Below are positions 11,307 to 21,168 of a DNA stretch of 64,000 nucleotides, piece after piece. The notes beneath the pieces were generated by a model, which had not been told where the DNA came from, made no database searches, and was given only the letters and a program-made list of their open reading frames with translations. The translations under genes and the position numbers were made by a program. Source of the DNA: Halomonas sp. (GTDB lineage: Bacteria; Pseudomonadota; Gammaproteobacteria; Pseudomonadales; Halomonadaceae); the NCBI RefSeq assembly GCF_017983445.1, contig NZ_JAGOBJ010000003.1:62001-126000 (forward strand). The letters are read 5' to 3'. Positions within the stretch are counted from its first letter, which is position 1; the number at the start of each line of letters is the position of its first letter.

Positions 11307-12191
11307 ATGGCAGCTGCAAAAGAGATACGCACCCAGATTGGGAGCATCAAAAATACGCAGAAGATCACCAGCGCCATGGAAATGGTGGCTGCATCGAAAA
11401 TGCGTAAAGCACAAGATCTAATGAAGGCCAGCCAGCCTTACGCCAAGCAGATCCGTAACGTGGTAGGCCACCTGGCCAACGCCAATCCTGAGTACACGCA
11501 CGACTATATGGTCGAGCGTAACGAGGTGAAGCGCGTTGGTTATATTGTGGTTTCCACTGACCGTGGGTTGTGCGGCGGGTTGAACGTCAACCTGTTCAAG
11601 GCCGTGGTGAAAGACGCCGTGGCCTGGAAACAGGAAGGCGCTGAGCTGGACTTCTGTGCCCTCGGCTCCAAGGCCGGTTCTTTCTTCCGTAACTATGGCG
11701 GCAACCTGATTGCAGCCAAGAGTGGTATGGGAGAGAAGCCGACCGTTGAGGGTTTGATCGGAAGTATCAAGGTCATGCTCGAAGCGTACGACGAAGGACG
11801 ACTCGATCGCCTGTTCGTGGTGTATAACGAATTCGTTAACACCATGACCCAGAGGCCGGTGGTTCGTCAGCTTCTTCCGCTGTCGCCCGATATGGGTGTC
11901 GGTGAGCACGACGAAGAAGACGCCCGTCCCGGAAGTTGGGACTACCTGTATGAACCGGATGCCAAGGCGTTGCTTGATAGCCTGCTGGTTCGTTTCGTCG
12001 AATCACAGGTGTATCAGGCGGTAGTCGAAAACGGCGCTTGCGAACAGGCAGCCCGTATGATCGCTATGAAGAGTGCCACCGATAACGCAGGCAACCTGAT
12101 TGATGATCTGGAGATGGTCTATAACAAGGCTCGCCAGGCTGCTATCACCCAGGAAATTTCCGAGATCGTCGGCGGCGCTTCAGCCGTATAA
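11307..12191 (+). CDS. atpG: F1Fo ATP synthase subunit gamma
   Basis: A 294-residue central-shaft subunit with the conserved N-terminal helix ([20 protein letters not shown]) and C-terminal helix ending [12 protein letters not shown], which form the rotating coiled coil. It is slightly longer than E. coli AtpG (287). Confidence 0.98.
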   Translation: MAAAKEIRTQIGSIKNTQKITSAMEMVAASKMRKAQDLMKASQPYAKQIRNVVGHLANANPEYTHDYMVERNEVKRVGYIVVSTDRGLCGGLNVNLFKAVVKDAVAWKQEGAELDFCALGSKAGSFFRNYGGNLIAAKSGMGEKPTVEGLIGSIKVMLEAYDEGRLDRLFVVYNEFVNTMTQRPVVRQLLPLSPDMGVGEHDEEDARPGSWDYLYEPDAKALLDSLLVRFVESQVYQAVVENGACEQAARMIAMKSATDNAGNLIDDLEMVYNKARQAAITQEISEIVGGASAV

Positions 12192-12198
12192 CGCCTAG

Positions 12199-13644
<1,446 letters not shown>

Positions 13645-13668
13645 TCCCGTCCATTAGGGGGATTCGCT

Positions 13669-14097
13669 ATGGCGAATAGCTTCACTTGCAATATCGTCAG
13701 CGCTGAAGCATCTATCTTCTCAGGCACTGTTGAGCAGGTAGTGGCTTCCGGGATGATGGGTGACCTGGGCATCTTGCCAGGTCACGCTCCGCTGCTGACC
13801 GAGCTTCAGCCGGGTCCGATCCGTGTGATCCACGATGGCGGCAAGGAAGAAAACTTCTTTGTCTCAGGCGGCTTTATGGAAGTCCAGCCTGATGTCGTGA
13901 CGATTCTGGCTGATGCGGCTGCGCGTGCCAGCGACCTTAATGAGGCCGCTGCCGAAGAAGCGCGTAAAGAAGCACTGAAAGCCTTTAACGAGAAGTCAGC
14001 TGAGCTTGACTATACTCGAGCGGCGGCAGAACTTGCCGAAGCCGTTGCCCAGTTGCGTACGATTCAGCAACTGCGCAAAAAGGCGGGTAAAGGTTAA
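13669..14097 (+). CDS. atpC: F1Fo ATP synthase subunit epsilon
   Basis: A 142-residue epsilon subunit. The N-terminal beta-sandwich carries the [16 protein letters not shown] motif; the C-terminal helical hairpin, which can insert into F1 and inhibit ATP hydrolysis, spans about residues 88-140. It is the last gene of the atp operon and is followed by a strong terminator. Confidence 0.97.
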   Translation: MANSFTCNIVSAEASIFSGTVEQVVASGMMGDLGILPGHAPLLTELQPGPIRVIHDGGKEENFFVSGGFMEVQPDVVTILADAAARASDLNEAAAEEARKEALKAFNEKSAELDYTRAAAELAEAVAQLRTIQQLRKKAGKG

Positions 14098-14117
14098 AAA
14101 ACGCACTTAGCGTTCAT

Positions 14118-14163
14118 AAAACGCTCCTTGAACCCGTGTTAGGGTTTAAGGAGCGTTTTTTTT
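14118..14163 (+). terminator. Rho-independent terminator of the atp operon
   Basis: An 18-bp stem with a single G-T wobble (arms 14118-14135 and 14142-14159) closes a six-base loop and runs into eight T residues (14156-14163). It lies 20 bases after atpC. Confidence 0.95.
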
Positions 14164-14302
14164 GTCTGGTAGTATGATAGTTGTCAGCAGCGTGATGCTT
14201 GTTTGAACCACGCATTTTGCAGCAACGCTTTTGCAGCAGTGTTTAGCAGCGGTATTGGGAACCGTACTGTGAATTAGCACGTTGCAACGTAGGAGGATAG
14301 CG

Positions 14303-15685
14303 ATGGCATTGAATGATGAAACCTTGCAGGAACTAAAAGCCGAGCTGCTCGACGAGTTGGTCAAAGATGAACCGAGCAAGGAACTGCTTTCTGAACGCTT
14401 GGCTGAAATTCGCTCAGCCGATATTGGCGAAGTGCTTGAAGAGCTCATTGAAGAAGACGAAGAGCTGTCCGCAGCGCTATCGGTTCTGGATGTACTTTCC
14501 ACCGAGCGTGCGGCGAATGTACTGGGTTACCTGCCCGGAGAAAGTCAGCTTGAAGTAGTCGGTGAGTTAGGCGACACCCAGGTACTCAAACTACTGGAGG
14601 AAATGGGCTCTGACGAGCGAGCCGATTTGTTTAATCTGCTGGGGGATGACCGACGCGAAGCGCTGTTGCGGCGTATGGCTCACCAGGAGCGTGAAGACCT
14701 CAAACGGTTAGCCAGCTACGAAGAAGGGACGGCCGGCGCCATCATGACCTCTGACTATGTCGCCATAGCCAGTGGCATGACGGTGTCTCAAGCGCTGATG
14801 CGTGTACGTCAAACGGCTCCAGACGCTGAAACGGTGTATCAGCTGTATATATTGGACAGCGACGGCGAGTTGATTGGCACAATGTCACTGCGTCAGCTGA
14901 TGGTTGCGCGTCCTGGCGCGGTGGTTGATGACATCATGATCAAGGATGTCATTAACACCACGGTGGATGAAGAGCAGGAAGAAGTGGCACGTATTGTGGC
15001 GCGTTACGATTTGCTTGCGCTACCGGTGATTGATAACGATGGCAGAATGGTGGGGATTGTTACCCACGATGATGCCATGGACGTTGCCGAATCTGAGGCC
15101 ACCGAGGACTTCCACAAAGGGATGTCGATCGGCCAGCTAGAAGATGGCGTGAGTCGGGTACCGCTGTGGAGTCTTTATCGCAAGCGGGTATTCTGGTTAG
15201 TATTACTGGTATTTGCCAACCTGTTTTCCGGTGCGGGCATTGCCTACTTTGAAGATATTATTGCCGCCCAGGTGGCGCTGGTATTCTTTCTGCCGTTGCT
15301 GATTGGTAGTGGCGGTAACGCGGGTGCCCAAGCCGCTACGCTGATGGTACGCGGCATGGCAACCGGCGATGTAGGGGTTAAAGACTGGAGTAAAATGCTT
15401 GGGCGAGAGTTATTGGTAGCAGGCTCGTTAGGGCTCACCATGGCGATTGCCGTTACCCCGATCGGTATTTTACGCGGTGGTAACGAGGTGGCCATGATTG
15501 TGGCGCTAAGCATGGTGACGATCGTACTGTTTGGCAGCCTCATCGGTATGTGCTTACCCTTCGTGCTTGAACGCTTCAAGGTCGATCCGGCTACAGCTTC
15601 CGCTCCTCTGGTAACCACGTTGATCGATGCCACGGGCGTATTGATCTACTTCACCATTGCGACATCGATTCTCTCCCATACCTAG
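14303..15685 (+). CDS. mgtE: Magnesium transporter MgtE
   Basis: A 460-residue Mg2+ channel. Order: acidic N domain (about 1-130), two CBS domains that sense cytosolic Mg2+ (about 131-260), a connecting helix, then five membrane spans. The pore signature GSGGNAGAQAATLMVRG is near residue 336. The frame is open back to 14282, but ATG at 14303 has AGGAGG six bases upstream and gives the usual N terminus. Single-gene unit after the atp terminator. Confidence 0.97.
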   Translation: MALNDETLQELKAELLDELVKDEPSKELLSERLAEIRSADIGEVLEELIEEDEELSAALSVLDVLSTERAANVLGYLPGESQLEVVGELGDTQVLKLLEEMGSDERADLFNLLGDDRREALLRRMAHQEREDLKRLASYEEGTAGAIMTSDYVAIASGMTVSQALMRVRQTAPDAETVYQLYILDSDGELIGTMSLRQLMVARPGAVVDDIMIKDVINTTVDEEQEEVARIVARYDLLALPVIDNDGRMVGIVTHDDAMDVAESEATEDFHKGMSIGQLEDGVSRVPLWSLYRKRVFWLVLLVFANLFSGAGIAYFEDIIAAQVALVFFLPLLIGSGGNAGAQAATLMVRGMATGDVGVKDWSKMLGRELLVAGSLGLTMAIAVTPIGILRGGNEVAMIVALSMVTIVLFGSLIGMCLPFVLERFKVDPATASAPLVTTLIDATGVLIYFTIATSILSHT

Positions 15686-15698
15686 CGCTTAGCCAAGT

Positions 15699-15722
15699 GG
15701 GTACGGCTCTAGCGCCGTACCC
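15699..15722. terminator. Hairpin between convergent mgtE and PAP2 genes
   Basis: A 9-bp perfect stem (15699-15707 with 15714-15722) with a six-base loop, between the ends of two convergent genes and covering the last codons of the PAP2 gene. There is no T-run, so its role as a terminator is only likely. Confidence 0.4.
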
Positions 15723-16308
15723 AGCCGCGTTTGATCAGCGGCGAAAACACCCGGTGATAGCAGCGCATGACAACGCGCTCATAAAGCGGCAGAATCAACC
15801 AGGCGCGGCCAAGGCCGGTTAGTGCAGCAACCACCGGAGCAAGCATCAGTGCGCCTATCATGTCCTGGGGGAAGTGAATTCCCAGAAAGATTCTGGCCCA
15901 GGCGACCGGCAGGGCGAGTAATAGAAGGCAGTGGCCGATACGCCGGGTGGCATCAAACAGTGTCAGGCTGAAGGCCATGGTCAGCATGATCGTCAGGTGG
16001 TTACTGGGAAAGGCGGGCGTGGCTGCATGTACCTGAAGGTATTCGCCCACGGGTACCATGAAAGGACGTGGCATGGGCCACAGCGCGCCGATGGCCCAGC
16101 TTGCCGCCAGCGCTATCACGGTTGCAATGAATGCTTCCAGAAGCGGGCGCTTGAGCGTCTCACCGCCGAGCAACCAGCCGATAATGAGAAGCGCCGGTAC
16201 CAGCAGAATAATACCCGAGGCGCACCCGTGGGCAACCATTACAAGCCAGGCAGGCGAATCGGGAGGCGAATTGAGCAAATCGAAAAGAGCCAGATTGAGC
16301 GCGTCCAT
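15709..16308 (-). CDS. PAP2-family phosphatase, probable undecaprenyl-diphosphatase (BcrC/YbjG-like)
   Basis: A 199-residue inner-membrane protein with about five spans and the three PAP2 signatures: RP at residues 81-82, PSNH at 101-104, and R139-x5-H145-x3-D149. The lysine often found seven residues before the first arginine is not present. BcrC-type enzymes recycle undecaprenyl pyrophosphate, the carrier for peptidoglycan and O-antigen, on the periplasmic side. uppP, an unrelated enzyme with the same activity, lies 1.5 kb away. Substrate is inferred; another lipid phosphate is possible. Confidence 0.85.
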   Translation of the reverse strand: MDALNLALFDLLNSPPDSPAWLVMVAHGCASGIILLVPALLIIGWLLGGETLKRPLLEAFIATVIALAASWAIGALWPMPRPFMVPVGEYLQVHAATPAFPSNHLTIMLTMAFSLTLFDATRRIGHCLLLLALPVAWARIFLGIHFPQDMIGALMLAPVVAALTGLGRAWLILPLYERVVMRCYHRVFSPLIKRGWVRR

Positions 16309-16426
16309 GTCTTCCAGAGCATCATGGTTGATATATAGGCAGGGCTTGTGACCCGCCGCGTACGCTTGCCTTATTGAGAAGCGCGATGCTTTAGGACCGC
16401 ACTTTTCGTTGAGCGTTCTAAGATGC

Positions 16427-17620
16427 TCAGCGCATTGAACTGCTGGCGGCTCGCGTGATGAACATTACCTCTACGTGTCCCAACCATTCGATGTCGCTGG
16501 CCAGGGCCTTTAGTTGGCTGGCAAGGCACTGGGGGGGTTGGTGAACTGCATCGTCAATGATCAGTGACACCGATACCTTATCCCCCAGATAGTGCAGCTG
16601 CAGCTCATTCAACGTGCGCCATACCGGATGGCGGTACCAACGTTCGTTAAGTGCCGCTTCTACTTCAGGGCGTAAGGGGAGGCCGGGTAAACGGCTTGGA
16701 TCGCCTTCTCCAGCATCATCTTCCGGGTCGACATGGAAAATGACGTCGGTGAGTAGGGGAAATTCATGGCGCAAGCGGCGGCTGACTTCATTACCGATTT
16801 CGTGGGCCTCAGATACGGTAATCTTGGGCCTGACCACTACATGCAGATCCACCATGACCCAGCCCGCCGATTGACGGGTACGCAGGTCGTGAACGCTATC
16901 TACTCCCGGCACGCTACAGGCAACGTCGTGCATCTGGTGTTGAATGTCCTCGGGCAGGGCGGTATCGACTAATTCTCGCGCGGACTCCCAGAGTAAATCC
17001 CAGCCCACTTTACCGACCAATAAACCCACCACGATAGCCGCTACCGCATCCAGCCAGCCCAGACCAAACTGAGCGCCAATCAGCGCAACAAGAACGACCG
17101 CGGTGGATAGAGCATCGCTGCGTGAATGCCAGGCATTGGCTTCAAGTAAGCGTGACTGGATACGCTTGGCCACCCGCATGGTATAGCGAAATATCCACTC
17201 TTTGCTCAACAGCGCAATAAACGTAATGACAATGGCCCAGAGGCCAGGAGCGGTCACTTCTGCGCCACTGACTAAGCGGCTCAGGCTGGACCAGGCAATG
17301 CCGCCTGCGACGAAAATCAGCACGCTACCCAGAAGTAATGTGGTGAGGGTCTCTATGCGTCCATGACCATAATGATGGTCATCGTCGGGTTCTTGCCGGC
17401 CATAGTGAATAGCCGCCAGCACAAAGCCATCGGTTACCAGATCAGACAGAGAGTGAATACCATCGGCAATCAGTGCTGCCGACCCGACAAGGAACCCCAC
17501 CGCTACTTTGACGATGCTAAGCAAGCCATCTAGCCAAGCGCCGATATAAGTGACGCGCTTGGCAATTTGACTATCTAGCTCGCGGTTGGGAACCACTGGC
17601 GTTTCAACGGTCTGAGTCAT
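16427..17620 (-). CDS. Cation diffusion facilitator family metal exporter
   Basis: A 397-residue CDF protein: six membrane spans (about residues 25-210) and a cytoplasmic dimerisation domain, then an extra C-terminal stretch beyond the usual 300-residue length. The metal site in helix 2 reads H-x3-D (IHSLSD) and in helix 5 H-x3-D (WHSRSD). H in helix 2, rather than the D of FieF/YiiP, is the pattern of many zinc-selective CDFs. The histidine/aspartate-rich DDDHHYGHGR loop follows helix 2. It exports divalent metal in exchange for protons; zinc is the best guess. Confidence 0.9.
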   Translation of the reverse strand: MTQTVETPVVPNRELDSQIAKRVTYIGAWLDGLLSIVKVAVGFLVGSAALIADGIHSLSDLVTDGFVLAAIHYGRQEPDDDHHYGHGRIETLTTLLLGSVLIFVAGGIAWSSLSRLVSGAEVTAPGLWAIVITFIALLSKEWIFRYTMRVAKRIQSRLLEANAWHSRSDALSTAVVLVALIGAQFGLGWLDAVAAIVVGLLVGKVGWDLLWESARELVDTALPEDIQHQMHDVACSVPGVDSVHDLRTRQSAGWVMVDLHVVVRPKITVSEAHEIGNEVSRRLRHEFPLLTDVIFHVDPEDDAGEGDPSRLPGLPLRPEVEAALNERWYRHPVWRTLNELQLHYLGDKVSVSLIIDDAVHQPPQCLASQLKALASDIEWLGHVEVMFITRAASSSMR

Positions 17621-17819
17621 GGAATACCTGACGGGGGCGCGCTTTCAATGAAATAGGATTGTAGCGCAAAGGGTAGCTATCTCTTAAGCCCTTTACAGTG
17701 AAGTATTCACTAACGCGTAACGATATATGACGGTGGCCCATGGCGGACATTCATCTAGTGGAGGTGTATCCTTATGCGCCATTGCCATTCAATAACCCTT
17801 TAAATGTATAGGATGACCC

Positions 17820-18620
17820 ATGGAGTGGTTACAAATACTGGTGCTTGCCGCGGTGCAAGGCCTGACGGAATTTCTGCCTGTTTCAAGCTCCGCGCATTTG
17901 ATTCTAGTACCGGTACTTACCGCATGGGAGGATCAGGGGCTCGCCTTTGACGTAGCGCTCCATGTAGGAAGCCTAACCGCGGTTATGGTTTATTTTCGCA
18001 AAGAAATTCTGCAAATAGTGCGCAGCAGTCTAGCGGTCGTCAAAGGCGGCGCCATTAACGAGGATGCTCGTCTAGGCCTCTGGATCGTCGTCGCTACCTT
18101 GCCCGTCTGCATCATTGGCTTCTTGCTCCAGGACATTATTTCAATCTACATGCGCTCGACGCTGATCATTGGTATCAGCCTTATAGGATTCGGGTTATTG
18201 CTGGGTTATGCGGACTACTTTAAACGCGGTACCAAAAGTGAATACCAGATGGGCTGGAAAGAAGTGCTGATCATTGGCTTCTCCCAGGCATTGGCTCTGA
18301 TACCCGGAACCTCGCGTTCAGGTATCAGCATGACAGCGGCACTGATGGTGGGTATGAGCCGTGAGGGCGCTGCCCGTTTCTCCTTTTTACTTTCTATACC
18401 CGTCATCTTACTGGCCGGTGGGCTTGAGGCCATCAAGCTGTTACGCCAACCTCAGGCTATCGACTGGCTGTCTCTGGCGGCTGGCACACTGCTATCGGGC
18501 GTAATCGCCTATTTGTGTATTCACTTTTTTCTGGTGTTGATTAAAAAAATAGGCATGCAGCCCTTTGTTGTTTATCGCGTACTGTTCGGTGCGTGGCTTA
18601 TCTGGTTTTTCCACTTTTAG
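17820..18620 (+). CDS. uppP: Undecaprenyl-diphosphatase UppP (BacA)
   Basis: A 266-residue polytopic enzyme that dephosphorylates undecaprenyl pyrophosphate to regenerate the lipid carrier of cell-wall synthesis. Both catalytic motifs are present: E17 with PVSSSAHL (residues 20-27) and the P-loop-like PGTSRSGISMTAA near residue 160. AGGATG precedes the start. apbE follows 12 bases later, so the two may share a transcript. Confidence 0.97.
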   Translation: MEWLQILVLAAVQGLTEFLPVSSSAHLILVPVLTAWEDQGLAFDVALHVGSLTAVMVYFRKEILQIVRSSLAVVKGGAINEDARLGLWIVVATLPVCIIGFLLQDIISIYMRSTLIIGISLIGFGLLLGYADYFKRGTKSEYQMGWKEVLIIGFSQALALIPGTSRSGISMTAALMVGMSREGAARFSFLLSIPVILLAGGLEAIKLLRQPQAIDWLSLAAGTLLSGVIAYLCIHFFLVLIKKIGMQPFVVYRVLFGAWLIWFFHF

Positions 18621-18632
18621 AGCAAGCCCATT

Positions 18633-19748
18633 ATGTCATTACTCCCTGGATCGACACGGTTAATAGAAAAAGCGGCGCTGGCAATGGCGCTTTTGCTCTT
18701 GGTCGGCTGTTCAGAAAAGGATCGACCGCTTGAATCGCCCGTACGTTTGGAAGGTGGCATATTTGGTACCTTTTATCAGGTGTCAATCAGTGACCCCCTT
18801 ACCCAGGGAGAGGCAGAGGCGCTGGAAACCGGGTTTCTGGCAGAGCTTGAAAGTGTTGATGTGGCCATGTCGACCTATCGTGATGACTCTGAGCTAAGCG
18901 TATTTAACCAGGCACCGCTTGACGAGTGGCAGCCGCTTTCCAACGAGCTTATCGAAGTACTGGCGATTAGCCGTTCCGTCGCACAAGCCAGCAACGGCGC
19001 GTTTGATATCACCATCGGTGATCTGGTCAACCTATGGAGCTTTGGCCCTGAAGCGCGCCCTAAAGAGATTCCTTCTGAGCAAATGCTCGCTCAGCGCTTG
19101 GCTCAGGTGGGCTTTGACGCTGTGCAGGTAGACACACAGGCCATGCAGGCGCGCCGTGAGCGCGATGTCTATGTAGATCTCTCCGGTGTCGCCAAAGGTC
19201 ACGCGACCGATCGCGTGGCGGTGTATCTGGATAAGCAGGGCATAGAGGGTTACTTGATCAATCTGGGCGGGGATATGCTGGCACATGGCTACCGCGATGA
19301 TAATGAAACGCCCTGGCGAGTGGGTATTGAAACCCCGCAAGATGGCGCGCCTCAGGCACAGCATATTGTACCGCTACACGACATGTCCGTTGCCACTTCA
19401 GGTGACTACCGTAATTACTTTGAAGTGGACGGCAAGCGCTTTGCTCATACCATTGACCCGCGCACCGGTCAGCCGGTCACGCATAATCTTGCATCGGTGT
19501 CGGTTTTTCATCCCTCCAACGCTTGGGCCGACGCCTGGGCGACGGCATTGCTAGTCGTGGGTAATGAGACCGGTATGGAAATGGCATTAGCCAATAATCT
19601 TAGTGTTTTGATGTTGATACGTGAGGGTGATCGTTGGCAAAGTATCGTAAGCCCTGCCTTTGTGGATTATTTTGGTGAAGCGCTGGTCGATGAGCTAGGC
19701 ATCGAGCAATGGACGGCCCCTAACGAGAAGATAGAAGAAGGTAACTAG
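18633..19748 (+). CDS. apbE: FAD:protein FMN transferase ApbE (lipoprotein)
   Basis: A 371-residue periplasmic enzyme that attaches FMN to threonines of Rnf/Nqr subunits. A lipoprotein signal ends in the lipobox LVGC (Cys about residue 26). ApbE markers include the YRDDSELS segment, the DLSGVAKGHATD motif that binds FAD, NLGGDM and the metal site HTIDPRTGQPV. The Nqr or Rnf target genes are not in the window. The stop is two bases before glmU. Confidence 0.95.
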   Translation: MSLLPGSTRLIEKAALAMALLLLVGCSEKDRPLESPVRLEGGIFGTFYQVSISDPLTQGEAEALETGFLAELESVDVAMSTYRDDSELSVFNQAPLDEWQPLSNELIEVLAISRSVAQASNGAFDITIGDLVNLWSFGPEARPKEIPSEQMLAQRLAQVGFDAVQVDTQAMQARRERDVYVDLSGVAKGHATDRVAVYLDKQGIEGYLINLGGDMLAHGYRDDNETPWRVGIETPQDGAPQAQHIVPLHDMSVATSGDYRNYFEVDGKRFAHTIDPRTGQPVTHNLASVSVFHPSNAWADAWATALLVVGNETGMEMALANNLSVLMLIREGDRWQSIVSPAFVDYFGEALVDELGIEQWTAPNEKIEEGN

Positions 19749-19749
19749 G

Positions 19750-21120
19750 ATGCAGAAAGAACTCGATGTTGTCATTCTCGCGGCGGGTAAAGGCACGCGA
19801 ATGCGTTCACAAATGCCGAAGGTGCTCCATACACTGGCGGGCAAGCCCATGGTGGCTCATGTGCTGAAAACGGCCAAGAGCTTACGTCCAGAACGTACTC
19901 ATGTGGTCATCGGTCACGGCGCGGACCAGCTGCGTCAGGCATTGGCGGATGAGAACGTCACGTTTGCCGTACAGGACGAGCAGAAGGGCACCGGACACGC
20001 GACTGCCCAGACATTAAGCCAGCTTGGCAGCGGGAACGTTTTGATTCTCTACGGCGATGTGCCGCTCATCCAGTATGAGACACTGTCAGCGCTTTTGACC
20101 CATGTCGATGAACAGCATATGGGGCTTTTAACCGTCACTCTGGACGACCCAACAGGCTATGGCCGCATCGTGCGTAATGATGCAGGCGAGGCAGTGGCTA
20201 TCGTCGAGCAAAAAGACGCAAGCGACGCCGAGCGCGCTATTACCGAATGCAATACCGGCATTATGGCGATGACCAGTGAGCAACTAAAGCGCTGGCTGCC
20301 CAAGCTCTCCGCTGACAATGCGCAGGGCGAGTACTATCTGACCGATGTTATAGAGATGGCTGCTGCAGAAGGTATCAAGGTATGTGTAGAGCAGCCCGCC
20401 AGCGCCATTGAAGTCGAAGGTGTTAATAATCGCGCACAAATGGCACGGCTGGAGCGTGCCTATCAAACGCATCAGGCCAATCAACTGATGGAGCAGGGTG
20501 TCGCCCTGGCGGACCCTACTAGGTTGGATGTACGCGGTAGCTTAACCTGTGGTCATGATGTATTTATCGATGTGGGCTGTATTTTCGAGGGCAACGTAGA
20601 GCTGGGTGAAGGCGTGCGCGTGGGGCCTTACTGCGTCATTAAAAACAGCACTATCGGCGCGGAAAGCACCGTTGATAGCCATAGTGTAATTGATCATACG
20701 GTCGCCGCCGGGCATAACCAGATTGGCCCCTACGCGCGGCTGCGTCCCGGTACACGCCTGGCGGTCAATGCCAAGGTGGGTAATTTCGTGGAGACCAAAA
20801 ATGCCGATGTCGGTGAAGGCAGCAAGATAAACCACTTAAGCTACGTGGGGGATGCGCGCCTGGGGCGCAACGTCAATGTCGGCGCGGGTACGATTACCTG
20901 TAACTACGACGGCGCCAATAAGCATCATACCGAGATAGGCGATCACGTTTTCGTTGGTTCCAATAGCGCTTTGGTGGCACCGGTCACCATTGGCCGCGGG
21001 GCGACAGTGGGCGCAGGGTCAACCATTGCCAAAGATGTCAGTGAACATGCCCTTGCGGTGACGCGTAGCAAGCAGCTGGAAAAAGCCGATTGGCCGCGGC
21101 CCGTCAAGACTGCCAAATAA
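19750..21120 (+). CDS. glmU: Bifunctional GlmU: GlcNAc-1-P uridyltransferase / GlcN-1-P acetyltransferase
   Basis: A 456-residue enzyme making UDP-GlcNAc for peptidoglycan and LPS. The N-terminal Rossmann uridyltransferase has LAAGKGTRMRSQMPKVLH (about residues 11-28). The C-terminal left-handed beta-helix of hexapeptide repeats (about 250-435) carries the acetyltransferase site (GNFVETKNA and NYDGANKHHT). glmS follows 48 bases later, so the two steps around GlcN-1-P are co-located, as in many Gammaproteobacteria. Confidence 0.98.
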   Translation: MQKELDVVILAAGKGTRMRSQMPKVLHTLAGKPMVAHVLKTAKSLRPERTHVVIGHGADQLRQALADENVTFAVQDEQKGTGHATAQTLSQLGSGNVLILYGDVPLIQYETLSALLTHVDEQHMGLLTVTLDDPTGYGRIVRNDAGEAVAIVEQKDASDAERAITECNTGIMAMTSEQLKRWLPKLSADNAQGEYYLTDVIEMAAAEGIKVCVEQPASAIEVEGVNNRAQMARLERAYQTHQANQLMEQGVALADPTRLDVRGSLTCGHDVFIDVGCIFEGNVELGEGVRVGPYCVIKNSTIGAESTVDSHSVIDHTVAAGHNQIGPYARLRPGTRLAVNAKVGNFVETKNADVGEGSKINHLSYVGDARLGRNVNVGAGTITCNYDGANKHHTEIGDHVFVGSNSALVAPVTIGRGATVGAGSTIAKDVSEHALAVTRSKQLEKADWPRPVKTAK

Positions 21121-21168
21121 GGTTACTCGTCCAACAATCGCTGGTAATACGTCTTAGGAGAACTGCTT

